From contig JANBPK010001047.1 in assembly GCA_027579435.1 (NCBI GenBank), positions 60,227-124,226 on the forward strand: DNA of 64,000 nt, read 5' to 3'. Both the position numbers and the translations under genes were made by a program. The notes beneath the pieces are model-generated. The model saw nothing but the letters and a program-made list of their open reading frames with translations, did no database searches and had not been told where the DNA came from. Every line of letters starts with the position of its first letter. The stretch's first letter is position 1. This DNA is from Candolleomyces eurysporus (Eukaryota; Basidiomycota; Agaricomycetes; Agaricales; Psathyrellaceae). Positions 46,345 through 57,699 of the stretch are shown one piece after another.

Positions 46345-47941
46345 TCAAAAGTAAGCACCCGCTCCCGCATAATTTCCAACGGGAGGCGATGGAAGAGCCT
46401 TCTCCTCGGGTTCGGGTTCGGGTTCGTCACGAGCCTTTAATTCTTCGGTTTTCCGTCGCAGGTACTCGATGGAGTTTGGCCCAAAATTGGGTGAAGGAGG
46501 GGTGTATGGGGTGGTCTTCTTGGCCAATGTCCCCGCAGGGATTATTCGTTGTAGCTCTGCTTGCGGAGGGACAGGTTGGAAATGTACCTAAACAGACTTT
46601 TTAGATATTTTACGAGGGCTAGATTTGGTCACTTACAGTGTCATTTGTTTTCTTGTATTGCTTATAGAAGAGGGCAGTGCTAGCAATCTCATCTGAAATC
46701 TTGGCCTTCTTGCGCTCGAATCGCTCTTTTTCTGCTTTCCCGAGAGTGACGATCTTCCCGGAATCTTTCAGCTCTTCTAGCTCTTTCTTGGCCCACGCGA
46801 GGAATGCGACAGCTTCACCTCCCTTGTCTGCAGCACATTTTTCTCCAGCGAACACGCCTAGCCACTTGTGGGCTAGTGCGTTGTGAAGGGAAGTCTCATC
46901 TGCGAGATATTTCCGCAGATCGGAAACTACGCCAGCGTGATCATTGCCTTTGCCTGAACCGCTCTTGACGAGAGAGCGTGCAGATCCATACAAGGCAGCA
47001 CATTCCAAATGCAGTTTCGCGAGCAGAGAGGGGGNAGGGGTGCGACGATGGAAGGGGGGGGNACCCGGAGCAATATTGCTCTCGAAAGCGGATTTAGACT
47101 GTAGCCTACGAATGGCAAGCGTCTGGGCATCTGCGAGCGCCATTCTAAGAATCACCCATTAGCAAAACCTCGTGGAAGTTAAATGAAACGCACTTTGACA
47201 GAGCTACATTAATTTCTTTCATTAACTCTGGTGGTCGGTTGAACCCTGGGGGTCCATCTGTGCGGTTGACCTCCCATGCAGGCAAGACGGTCTCTGCGAT
47301 GAAAGCAAAGATCCCGCTTGCTTTACACAGGAACTCCACAGCTACGTTCAGCTCTTTATCCTTAGTCTTGCGTTGCTCCTCGGAGATGGTTCTATCGTGT
47401 TCATAGGCCCCCAGACCATCCACAGTCATCCACGCGAGATTCGAAAGAGCATAGCCATATGCGAGCAAGGCGAACGCATAGTCAGCATGAAGCCCTGGCA
47501 AGGATATTCTTGAGGACTGGAAGAGATTTGAGGACAAAGTGGACCGCCAATTGAAGACTAGAGTGCTGGTTCAATCAACCCTGCCATTCGAGGGGAGTGC
47601 TGAGCGACAAACTAGGTTCGCTTTTGATTCCAATCTCATCGTGCGTCACGCAATCCATGAGGCCTTGCAGTTGTGGTAGGTATTCTTCTAACAGCTATGC
47701 TCGCACGTTGCATATGAGCGTCGATAGAATGAAGAAGGCATGATAAACGCACCTTGACCAGTCTCAGATAGTCCTTATCATTCCCTTCTGTCCCCTTCAT
47801 CTCCTTGAGGGCTGCACGAACATTTGTGCGTGCTTGAGTGACCTCAGGAAAACGGATTTCATACTCTTTCTTGTCGCTTCGATCGACAAAGAAATCAGAG
47901 TATGAAAGTGTTGAAGTGGTGGGTGCTTCGAAGAGGTACAT
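46345..47941 (-). CDS. pH-response regulator PalC-like, BRO1-domain protein
   Basis: The start reads MYLFEAPTTSTLSYSDFFVD, matching the conserved N-terminus of PalC. The BRO1-type helical domain continues with FPEVTQARTNVRAALKEMKG, LHADYAFALLAYGYALSNLA, EFLCKASGIFAFIAETVLPA, MALADAQTLAIRRLQSKSAF and LLAKLHLECAALYGSARSLV. The C-terminus is a short disordered tail with a run of Glu-Pro pairs. PalC links the ESCRT machinery to ambient-pH signalling at the plasma membrane. Two N bases (47035, 47062) and a run of eight G (47054-47061) disturb the frame near APGPP. Skipping both N and one G keeps it. Divergent from PIG-U, with a tRNA between. Confidence 0.82.
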
Positions 47942-48000
47942 TGTGGCTGGGATTTAAAACAGCGAAGCGGTTGAGGATGGTCAGGAACAACGAAAGGGGC

Positions 48001-48005
48001 AAAAA
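48001..48005 (-). terminator. RNA polymerase III terminator of tRNA-Val
   Basis: A run of five A on the plus strand is T5 on the transcribed strand, two nucleotides past the tRNA discriminator. This is a standard Pol III stop signal. Confidence 0.8.
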
Positions 48006-48007
48006 GA

Positions 48008-48081
48008 TGATTCGAGCCAGGTTCGAACTGGCGACCTTCTGTGTGTTAGACAGATGCGATAACCAACTACGCCATCGAACC
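48008..48081 (-). tRNA. tRNA-Val (anticodon AAC), no intron
   Basis: 74 nt fold into a full cloverleaf. The acceptor stem GGTTCGA pairs with TCGAATC (one G-U), followed by discriminator A. The anticodon stem TCTGT/ACAGA carries loop CTAACAC with anticodon AAC, which reads valine GUU and, as inosine, GUC/GUA. The T stem GCCAG/CTGGC has loop TTCGAAC. The A box TGGCGTAGTTGG (48063-48074) matches consensus exactly and the B box spans 48019-48029. It lies only 56 nt upstream of the PIG-U start and 66 nt upstream of the PalC start. Confidence 0.95.
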
Positions 48082-48137
48082 ACGTTGTAGAGGGCTGACG
48101 TAAAGGGACCACGATCAGGTCGTGCCAACGACGGAAT

Positions 48138-49829
48138 ATGGCCGTAAACGCGGGCTCTCCATCTTGTCACCGAACTGGAATGACATCGTCACTACGAGCG
48201 GGCGTTGTAATACCCACAGTAGCAGCTTTGAAAGTTGCTATCTCCCTCAGCGGTCTGCCTGAACTTTTGCGCAATGACCATCAGCTATCATCGCCGTTGA
48301 CCTCCTTCTCCCAATGTAAGAGTAACGCTCTTAACCCGCATGAAGTTTCTAATGGTTAACACTCAGTACAGGAAGGACTCTACTTATTCAAACATGGCAT
48401 TGACCCTTACTCTGGGGGAACATTTCGACACGTGAGCGTCCGCCTTGGTCAAGCCATTACCAGCTCTTAATCTCTGGTCCTAGTCGCCTCTGTTGCTGGC
48501 ACTTTTCTCCTCGGTGTTGCCCACCTCCACCCTCTCTGCTGCGGTGTTATGGGCTCTGAGCGACGCTGTAGCTGCTTGGGCACTGGTTGAGCTTTGGAGA
48601 GCCCGACAGAATGTCTCCTCTAGTACACGAGATGGCCTAGTCGCATTAGGGTATGTTGCAATTGACTCTCTTACCTGAACACGACTGACAGCGCTCTACA
48701 GGTACCTAGCAAACCCCTACACCATCTTACCTTCCCTGGCTTTGTCCACCTCGACGCTCGAGAATACGCTCTTGCTTTTAGCGGTTATGTTCTCGGCAAA
48801 GAGTGCGTACCTCATTCCACTTTCGTCTGCCCATTTTGACGTGTTTGCAAATAGAAAAGGCTGCTGCTTCACTCCTCTCTCTGGCATTTCTTTCCCACTT
48901 GGCACCTCCCGCCATCCTGATCTTTCCCCCGCTGGTGCTCCTACTTCTGACCGATCCACATTCGCACCTGGCCTCACCGCAGAAACTATCACTGAACAAG
49001 GGGAAGATATTTCCCTTGGTCCTTGAATTCTTGGTCTATGCCGGGGCTCTCACATTTGCTTCGACGTTGGTGGCTGGCAGCTGGAATTGGATTCCGCAAA
49101 CTTGGGGAACATGGTGAGTCCACTTTGCGAAAGCTCTAAGCAAATGCTGATGAATATGCGCAGGCTCACACTTCCAGATCTTACCCCAAACCCTGGACTG
49201 TGGTGGTATTTCTTCACTGAAATGTTCGACCATTTCCGACCATTCTTTTTAATGGTGTTCAGCGTAAGTCCCATGATTTTTGTCAGACCCTACGATGTTG
49301 ACGAAGATGACATAGATGCACCTGATTATTTATGTCGCCCCGCTCTGCATTAAATTCCAGTGCGTTGCTCGTTGCCCACTTAATTAGCTGACTTGGCTCA
49401 TGTTGAACAATCAGACACGATCCACTATTTGCCCTGTTCATCCTGACTGGAGTGCTCGGTATATTCAAGGCATACCCTACCCTCTCAGACCCGGGTCTTT
49501 TCCTGAGTATGACAGCCGTATTCCCGGAAATATTCCCTTGTACGTAGAATCCGTTCCACGTCTAGTATTTCCCCCTCTCTAATAACTTTCCTTTCTCAGA
49601 CCTACGGCATCCTATAGTGACATCGCTGCTACACTTACACGCCTCGCTCCTATTGCCCCTCTTCCACCATCTGTGGTTAACTCAGGGCACTGGAAACGCC
49701 AACTTCTTCTACGCATCAACACTAGTCTTTGCTTGTGCGAATGGAGCAGCAGTCATGGATTCTCTTTGGGCAGGAATGCGCATCGCTATTGGCAAAAATA
49801 CCGAGGACTATAGCATTGTACAAGAATAG
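48138..49829 (+). CDS. GAB1: GPI transamidase subunit PIG-U (Gab1/Cdc91)
   Basis: This is a multi-span ER membrane protein of the complex that attaches GPI anchors to proteins. The start is at 48138 (MAVNAGSPSCHRTG); an in-frame ATG at 48180 is a good alternative. Family landmarks are YLFKHGIDPYSGGTFRHSPL, VLWALSDAVAAWALVELW, LGYLANPYTILPSLALSTST, LTLPDLTPNPGLWWYFFTEM and FDHFRPFFLMVFSVHL. The C-terminal helices include NFFYASTLVFACANGAAVMD. About ten hydrophobic segments are predicted. Several short introns. It ends NTEDYSIVQE and converges on the cysteine-synthase homologue with 49 nt between stops. Confidence 0.92.
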
Positions 49830-49878
49830 ATACTAAAGATGCATATGTCATTTACCTTCCCCGGGATTGACCAAACCA

Positions 49879-52136
49879 TTACGCCGTCTTGCGCAGAAGA
49901 TCCTCGACGAGTGACAAGTCCACTGAGATCCCTGCTTTTTTGAGGTATTCTTCACTCCAAAACTGTACAAATGTGAGATGGAAACTTGCAAGCAATAGAA
50001 GCATTGGGTACCTTGGAATAGTGGCGAGTCCCGGAATCACACCTGCACAGTTGTCCGTCAACGAGGACCCGAAACTGCATGAACCTGACGTACAGAATTG
50101 TGACAACGCAATTGCCCGACCCCTCCCAACCCATCTTTTTCACTAGCTTGACGCAAGCCATGACGTTGCAGGCACTACTCGATCCAAGGAAGAGTCCGTC
50201 ATTCTTCACGAGGAAACGGGACATTGCGACGGCCTCAGCGTCCGTTATCCTGCTCAGGATTAGCAATGCAATATTCAATTTAAATAGAGCCACTGACCGG
50301 AACGCATCGTCCACGATGGGCAGCCCCAGTTCCATATTATGGGTCAAGCGATTAATGCCTCTAAACAAGCATACAAGAAAGAGATCTGAAGGCTGAATCA
50401 TGCAAGAGACCATGGAGGATGACGTACATTCCTTCGACCACTGTATCGACCTGATGCCTTCGCTTCGTCCCCTCCGCTTCTTTGCGGTCGAACAGCACCC
50501 CAAATTTGACCTTATCCAGAGTGTGGCAGATTCAGTTCGAATTCGAGCGGGGAGGAGCGTAAAATGGATATGAAACCCTCACTTTGTTGTATAGCCCACT
50601 TCCCTCTGGGTCGGAGATAGCGACTATGATATCTTCTTTGACAGATTTGAGATACTGTCCACAGCCAGCCACTGTCCCTCCCGTTCCTGTTCTCGCAGTG
50701 TTTCATGCGTAAAAGGGTAGTATGATTGCCCGGAATGACTTACCAGCTCCTGAAACGAAGGCGTCGACCTGGCCGTTAGTTTGTTTCCAGATTTCCGGGC
50801 CCGTGCCAGAAAAGTGGGCATCAAAATTGCTTTTGTTCTGCGTAAAAGGGAGAGTTGCACGTCAAGCACTGTTAGTCGTTGAACCGGATCGAACGAGTAG
50901 GTACAGAGCCGCACCTCAAATTGATCTGCGAAAAATCCCCGTGGTTTGGAAAGGAAGTCCTCGTCATTTTGCCAGTCGTTACTTTCGAAATCGACATTGT
51001 TTGCCGTGGTCGAGACGAGCATCGAATGAGAAGGAGACTCTAATCCACGGTGAAGGTGTGCCCGAGGACCTTCAGATATGCTCGCGTCGATGGCATCTGG
51101 CTGTCCAAAATGGCTCGCCCTTTGTTTTGCTAGGTTCTGTGGATGGTGCGGATGTGAATGAGTTAGGGTGTAACTTTGTTCTCAAGGTTGAACACTCACA
51201 ACAAACTATACACGTAGCAGAGTTAGAGAGAAGATAATCGTTACGTTCACGTAAAGAGTGTACACGCGGCGTCACTGACCTGCTTCTTGTCTACTATACT
51301 TGCTGGTCGAACGCGCTGCACCTCTGCCCCGAGGGAGAGCAATGCTTTAACTTTCTCTTCCGCAACATCATCCGGCATGATGATAGCTGCAAGTCTAAGA
51401 ATAACCCATTAAGGAAGAGTAAAAGACCTACTCGTTTCATAGCCTCTGTCAAGACAGCATCAGCACGACCCAGGTCCCAGGGCAAACGCGTCGGGAAACC
51501 GCGTACCTTGCCCGGGCGATAGTTGCGATTGAGATTCCGGTAGAACCAACGGTTCCTTCAAAAATGCGTGATCCGGTATGTGGACGAAGGAATCCCATTC
51601 GTTCAGCGTCCTCGATCACTTGATAAGAGGTACCCTGGGTGAAAGAACTCCTGTTGGAAATTAATAGACTTACTGCGAAGGGCGACTCGATCCTTAACAC
51701 TTCCACCCGGGTTCAAGAACTGTGCTTTCATTGGTTACATGTGGTTCCCCGCAAATGAACATGCTCGAGAACTTACCTCGGCCTTCCCGAGAATCTCCAC
51801 TCCGAGCGCGTCGCTCAACGAATTGATTCTCATGAGGGGGGTATTCCCTGAGATCTAGTAAGAAGCTGGGGTGGTTTTGCAGTCCAGAAAGCGTGATTTA
51901 CCAATCAGTCCTGTCACTCCATTCACTATTTCATCGCTACGCAGTTCTATAGGCCGTGGAGGGAAATTCTTGACTTGCTTTTCCTTTTTCCGGGTTTGGT
52001 AGAGCAGGGCCAAGGAAGAGGACGTCAGTGACAGCGATATGCCAATCAGAATCCCGTAGAAGACGTGTTTCGCGGTTGTTCGCGACGGCCATTGCAGCCA
52101 AGAGAGGTCTACCGCCGCTGGTAGTTGCGGCACCAT
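49879..52136 (-). CDS. Cysteine-synthase-like PLP protein with N-terminal membrane anchor
   Basis: The start reads MVPQLPAAVDLSWLQWPSRT, followed by a hydrophobic segment VFYGILIGISLSLTSSSLAL, so the protein is anchored at its N-terminus. Yeast Mcy1 is the outer-mitochondrial-membrane homologue with this layout. The catalytic fold is type II PLP. The Schiff-base Lys lies in NPGGSVKDR, the substrate loop reads IFEGTVGSTGISIATI, and the glycine-rich phosphate loop reads SGAGTGGTVAG. It is longer than bacterial cysteine synthase because of inserted segments around SNDWQNDEDFLSKPRGFF. The C-terminus ends LVEDLLRKTA. Many introns. Whether it makes cysteine cannot be read from sequence, and Mcy1-type proteins may not. 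Confidence 0.86.
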
Positions 52137-52496
52137 GAGGGTTGTGGTTTGAGTTGCCTGACATCGTGAGCGATGATGACGCTAAACCAAGCTCGCGCTC
52201 CGACGTCATCTTATCTACGCGTGTCCCAAAAACTCTGACCGGGATGATCAATGTCATGTTAGCGATTCCCGGTGACTGCAATCTTTCTTCCGGTACGCGT
52301 CCTATAGTATTCTGGTATCCTGGCAAATAGGAGAGATGAAATTTCTCGAGTTCACCACCATGGCGCCATTTCTGACAAACCCCGGTCCTCCGACGCGGTT
52401 CTTAGAAATGGATATAAACTTGCATACGGATCTCACACTTGGATAAGACATTCACCCTCCATAACTCATCAGGAACCTCTTGAACCACTGCCAGCG
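52137..52496. promoter_or_regulatory. Divergent promoter, cysteine-synthase homologue / CoA-binding protein
   Basis: 360 nt between outward-facing starts. An open minus-strand frame crosses it but is not continuous with the enzyme. No clear TATA element. Palindromic CCGGGA and TCCCGG hexamers occur near 52240-52275. Confidence 0.4.
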
Positions 52497-53132
52497 ATGT
52501 CAGCAACTACTACTGCCGCAATCCAGAAGACATTTCTTTCATCTCCATTCTTCGCAGTGATAGGTGCATCCAAGGACCAAAGCAAATTTGGAACCAAGGT
52601 ACGACGATTCATTGAACAAACGTCGTCAGTCACTGACATGACGGATGTATGTCGCCTTAGATTTTGAAATGGTATAAGACCAGAAACTACGAGGTCACGC
52701 CAGTGCACCCTGTGAGCCGCCACTCATCTTGCATTGTCGTCTTCCATCTTATGGAGAAACCGGTAACCTTCAGAAAGAATCGGAGCTTGAGGAGATACCA
52801 ACCCTGAAATCCATCTCGGACCTTCCATCGCCTGGACAAACTTCTATCAGTGTCGTTACACCACCCAAGGTGAGGAACATCCACGATTATCCTCCGAATG
52901 GTACACTGAAAGAATGGATTATCGCCGAAATGTGCCTTAGGTTACGTTGGGGATCTTGCAACAGGCGAAGGACCTGTCAATTCCGGCTCTTTGGATTCAG
53001 CCCGGTGCTGAGGACGCCACGGTCGTCGAATTCGTCAAGGAGAATGGTCTCGAGGACCGCGTCATTTACGGCGGACCTTGCATCCTCGTCGAAGGCGATG
53101 CGATCGCTGCAGGCCTCAAAAGTAGCCTTTGA
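52497..53132 (+). CDS. CoA-binding domain protein (YccU-like)
   Basis: The start reads MSATTTAAIQKTFLSSPFFA. Splicing joins VIGASKDQSKFGTKILKWYK, RNYEVTPVHPKESELEEIPT, SISVVTPPKVTLGILQQAKD and IPALWIQPGAEDATVVEFVK, ending GPCILVEGDAIAAGLKSSL. This is the single Rossmann CoA-binding fold found in YccU and in the alpha half of succinyl-CoA ligase. No ligase domain follows, so it is the stand-alone type. Three introns of 60-75 nt. A function beyond CoA or nucleotide binding is not established for such proteins. Confidence 0.87.
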
Positions 53133-53536
53133 TGATATCATACTAGGGGCTTTCCGCAATCCGAATCCAAAGTTCATGTCCTCATGTCAGCCACTCCCAC
53201 TTTGATCTTGTACTATTTGCACGACTCGAGAAACAGCTAGAGAGTAAGTAGACTCGTACTTAACCATGGATAATTCGTCCGAATGGATTTATGCGGTTAT
53301 AGACAGATCTTCTTGATTCTTGATGAAACACATCTGACCGCGCGTTTCCAAGGATGAAGGAAGCAGAGCACAGGCTCCAGCTGGATAGGTTGTTTCTCTA
53401 CTTTCACCGGCGCCACTCTCCATGGCCCCAGCATTCTGTTAGGCTCCACTGACCTAGTTTCACGGGACTCGCCCTCTACGCTCCTTTCAACCCCTCATTG
53501 ACAACGTACAAAGCCCAAGATCAACAGGCTTGAGCA
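53133..53536. other. Intergenic, 0.4 kb
   Basis: 3' flank of the CoA-binding gene and promoter of the chitinase gene. No gene seen. Confidence 0.5.
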
Positions 53537-55225
53537 ATGCTACGACTGTCAATTTTCCTTCTTTCTCTCGCCACACTCGTTTGCTCTCGGAAGCACCAGG
53601 ATATAAAAATCATCGAGACAAGAGCTCCCGACAATGCGACGTCTAAAATTGCAGCAGCGTGGTACACAGGCTGGCATGCAACGGACCATCCACTCTCTGC
53701 AGTGAGTTGGTCCAAGTACACACACATGACATATGCATTCGGGTGAGTGCAATCGCTGTTTTCTAGCTCAAAAGTTTAGAACCCATATACAGGATTACAA
53801 CGCCAGACCCCAGTACGGTCGGACTTGATGCCTCGGATGAACAGCGCCTCACCGAGTTCGTCTCACGGGCACATCAGCATGGTGTCAAAGCCAGCCTCTC
53901 GATAGGGGGTTGGACTGGTTCTCGATATTTTTCAACAGCTGTCGGTTCATCCAGAAACCGAACTGCTTTCGCGAACGCACTCACCAATGTCGTGCGGAGG
54001 TACAACCTGGATGGCCTCGACTTCGAGTGAGTGCAGAACGCGTTGTGTTGCAGGGAGTGAATCTCATCACGATTACATAGTTGGGAATACCCGGGAGTGC
54101 AGGGCATCGGTTGTAACCTGGTCAACCCTAACGATACAGCCAATTTCCTGCTGTTCCTGCAGGAGTTCCGGGGAACTTCCCTAGGGAGCTCATTAATTCT
54201 TTCCGCGGCAGTCTATGTGACACCATTCGCAGACGCCTCCAGGTCACCCTCCAAAGACGTTTCTGGTTTTGCCGATGTGCTGGATTACATCGCCATTATG
54301 AATTATGACCTCAAGTCAAACACTGCGATCGGGGCAGGGCCCAGTTCACCCATGGACGATTCGTGCGCTCCTTCAGGTGCAAAATGGGGATCGGCTGCGT
54401 CGTCCGTCGCAGCTTGGTCACAGGCCGGTATCCCAACCAACAAGCTGGTTCTTGGAGTTCCTGCGTACGGTCACTCCTACGTTATCTCACCTTCCGTGGC
54501 GTTGAACAGGACCAACGCCTCCTCCCTCAACTCCTTTCCCTCCTACAACCCGTCCAACAGGCCGATTGGAGACAAGTGGGATGGCCCTGGCGGGCTTGAC
54601 GTCTGCGGTGTATCGCAAGGCCCGGGAGGAGTTTATACGTACTGGGGCTTGATTGAAGAGGGCTTCCTCAACCCGGATGGATCAGCAGGCGATGGGGTCA
54701 TATCTCGATACGACGAATGCAGTGAAACTGTATGTGAAATCCTGACTTTTCATTTTCTTCCTGCTTCTCCCTTTCGAATCCCCTTTCCGGAAATGCAGAA
54801 GCTCATTCACGATGATTTCATTTATAGCCTTTTGCGTACAAGCCTTCTGACCAAATTTACGTCTCGTACGAAGATACGCGATCGTTTGCAGCGAAGGGGG
54901 ACTTCATTTACTCGTCTGGCCTAGCGGGATTCGCCATGTGGGAGGCTGGAGGCGATTATCACGACGCGTTACTGGATTCCATCAGTATGTTCTTTTCCTC
55001 AGACGAAAGAAATACAAATTTTAACCCTTCACCACAGGGAACGCATCACTATATGGGAACCCGAGTGTACGAACTAGGAATACGACGGCTTCGTCGGGAG
55101 GCACGCAATCCACGTCCACGCAACGTGAGGATTCCTCGACTCCAGCACGGTTCCTGGCCTCTGTCTCGTTGCCGGCCCTGGTCTTTCTCAATCTCATTGT
55201 GGTCCAACTTGCATCCTTTAGTTGA
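53537..55225 (+). CDS. Secreted GH18 chitinase with GPI-type C-terminal tail
   Basis: The start reads MLRLSIFLLSLATLVCS, a clear signal peptide. The GH18 barrel is intact: AAWYTGWHATDHPLSAVSWS, KASLSIGGWTGSRYFS, then the catalytic DGLDFDWEYPG with the proton-donor Glu (DxxDxDxE). Then follow YIAIMNYDLKSNTAIG, GVPAYGHSYV, GVISRYDEC and FAMWEAGGDYHDALLDSI. Last comes a Ser/Thr-rich stretch and a hydrophobic end (ASVSLPALVFLNLIVVQL), typical of a GPI-anchor signal. The enzyme would hydrolyse chitin at the cell surface, for wall remodelling. Four or more introns. It ends LASFS. Confidence 0.92.
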
Positions 55226-57189
55226 GTCCAATATCATGTGGTTAATTTGTACCTTGCAAGACAAACTTGGCCTGCAATATATGTGTGCCTGCTCCATCTC
55301 CCGCGTCTAACCCGACCCCAAGGCACCTTATGTCAGATGAGCTGCATTTGCCTCGTTTAAGGTTCGTGCCAGCGTAAGGTTTGGACACCATTTTTCTGTC
55401 CTCGTGGCGGTGGCTGAAAGATAAGATCTTGTAAATCTTATGTCTTCTCCTTCAGCGGTGACAGTATAGACTGCGGACCAAATCCCGGGAGATATGGGGA
55501 GACCTTCTTGACATTTCAATGCCTTCGCAGAAAAGGTGCGGAACGGGACCCTGTTTCATTTGCGAGACCTCGAGGCTCGGTTATGCGGAGCGTGGGTGAC
55601 CCTCGCGGAGTATTCAATACTTTGATTTCATTCAAACGCTGCGGTTTCACGGTTTCCGTGTACTAGGTCACAGCATATGCGAGAATAGGTGTGGACTACA
55701 ACTTGCCACCTTAGCCACGTCTGGCGTGAATTGGCCTCGCTAAAACTATTCACGAGGTGTCCAAGTCAACCGAAATAAAGAGAGATCCGGGGACGGCCAT
55801 TAGTCCTTCGGAGCATAGTTATTTAACTGCATCCCAACACCTCAAGGCTCCCCGGCGATTAATGCGTTTTATTAGCGATCTCTTCTACGCTATGACGAGG
55901 CTCTATCACCGTCTAGACCAATACCTGTGGGCGAATCAATCATACCACTGTGTTTCATTAACTGTTGGTGGATTGCCACTGATACACCTTCCTTTTACTC
56001 AACAAGGACAACTCTAGTTGGGCAATGAAACTGTCAATTCTGCTACCCACCTATCTCCTCCAAACACCATAACTCGGGTTCTGGTGGGAAGTAAGGTATG
56101 GAGCACTCACGATGCCAGCTCCTTACGACATGCCCTTGCGCCTGGGCAAACGATGGTGAAAGGGACGCAGCTAACCATCGCTTCCGCGAAGTTGGGTCCG
56201 CTCACTTTGGCATGACGTCTTTCCGGAGTGTAAACCGGCAACAATCTCGGTGAAGAGGGCGTTTCGGCGTTCGGAGGTCTTGCCCAGGACCTAAGAATTA
56301 GCAAGGCACGTCCCTGGACTGTCATTGTTATGCCATCCGCGAACGGAGCAGTCCAAGCCGGAACTTGGTTACATTTCTTCTCGCACTGTACCCCGGTACA
56401 TATCAGGTTTAGATATCTCTGCGAACGATATCACAGACGTGGACGGGTCATGAAATTGGAATGATGCTATGACGTTCACCCACCGAAATACCCATCACCA
56501 ACTCAGCCGGTGAGATTTATGTCGTCCCAAAGAACCGGGGATACACTTGGATCCATATCCGTATCTCGATCTCAGCATCAAGGTTGCTTGCTTGGTCCAA
56601 ATCTGTGGCAAAACTTCCATGGACATGCATCGGCGCGGCCTTGTGCCCAACATGCGTTTTCTCTGAAAACTTGTTGCAGTCGTGTGTCCACCAACCACCA
56701 AATTGGGAACGTCAGAACCAATCCCACTGCCATCATTTATCGACACCTCTAAATGCGTTAACCGCGCGTTCCTGCCTAATCCTGTTTATAAAGTCAAAAC
56801 CGGACTGGTCGCACTTGCGAACCTCCACTCACCACCACGAGCACAGAAAGCTCGATTGCTGCATCCCCCCGGATTCTTTCCCTCTGCTCTGGTTAGCGGG
56901 CCAGTATTCCCTAAACGGCATGTTCCGGTCGTCTTCAATAGTGCCTCCCTTTGAACTTACCTCTTTTAGGCCCCCCTTTGTCTGCCTTCCTCGGAGAGTT
57001 TGGTCATAGGAAATATCGGTTCGTACACCTCGAATGCTGATCCCAGCATTCTTCTACATGCACATCGCGTCCGAAATAATAATATAAGAATGAACAGGCA
57101 TAGTGTTCCATTCCAGCAGAGACGACGTACATCGCCGTAAGAACCTCTTTTCCATCCCATCTGAACACCTCTCCTCATCGCTCAGCCGT
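55226..57189. other. Intergenic, 2.0 kb
   Basis: No supported gene. Open frames near 55757-56017 and 56510-57009 lack ATG starts of quality, codon bias and domains. Confidence 0.5.
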
Positions 57190-57423
57190 ATGCCACCACC
57201 ACTTGCTCTCCAGATGACATCCGATTCACAATCCCCGCAGCGAAGCCGGCAAAATGGGTCCCAGTCAACACAGGCTTCTTCTGTATCCCCCTTGGCGCAA
57301 GCAATAGCCGACGCATGGAAACGGGAAAGCCCTGAAAGTCAGGACAAATGGCGAAGACTGGACGCCAATGTAAAATCGCGCTACAACACCCCTCGACGGC
57401 CAGATACAAAACCAAAGATGTAG
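57190..57423 (+). CDS. Possible small HMG-box-like protein
   Basis: An ATG at 57190 opens a 77-residue frame starting MPPPLALQMTSDSQSPQ. The C-terminal part (AIADAWKRESPESQDKWRRL, then DANVKSRYNT) resembles the second and third helices of an HMG box, with the usual Trp and Tyr positions. The first helix is not seen unless it lies in an unrecognised upstream exon. The frame is also open upstream to an ATG at 57103. It could be a real short gene, the 3' exon of a longer one, or chance. Confidence 0.35.
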   Translation: MPPPLALQMTSDSQSPQRSRQNGSQSTQASSVSPLAQAIADAWKRESPESQDKWRRLDANVKSRYNTPRRPDTKPKM

Positions 57424-57699
57424 CCGTCCCCTTTTCTTTCGGTGGGTGGTGGTCAAAAGCATTCTTCAAAATCTTGATAACGACGATTATTCCAGATTTA
57501 TTTCTTGCTCCTCTGTCCCTCCCCGAGAAAATGCGACAACCGTCGCATTTACGACTGGTGATGCCTCTTGACCGACGACGATGGACATTTCACGACGCTG
57601 TTATGTATTATTTATCAATCACTTAGCGCTGTATTTTATGTGTACGAAAAACTGACCTGAATCTGTATATTTCCATCTTCGTGTACGCATGACCTATTT
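57424..57699. other. Intergenic, 276 nt (convergent)
   Basis: 3' flanks of the small HMG-like frame and the zinc-finger gene. Nothing identified. Confidence 0.4.

Noticed and set aside
55757..56017. 86-residue plus-strand frame in the 55-57 kb gap
   Set aside because: It starts at GTG, has no domain and no splice support.
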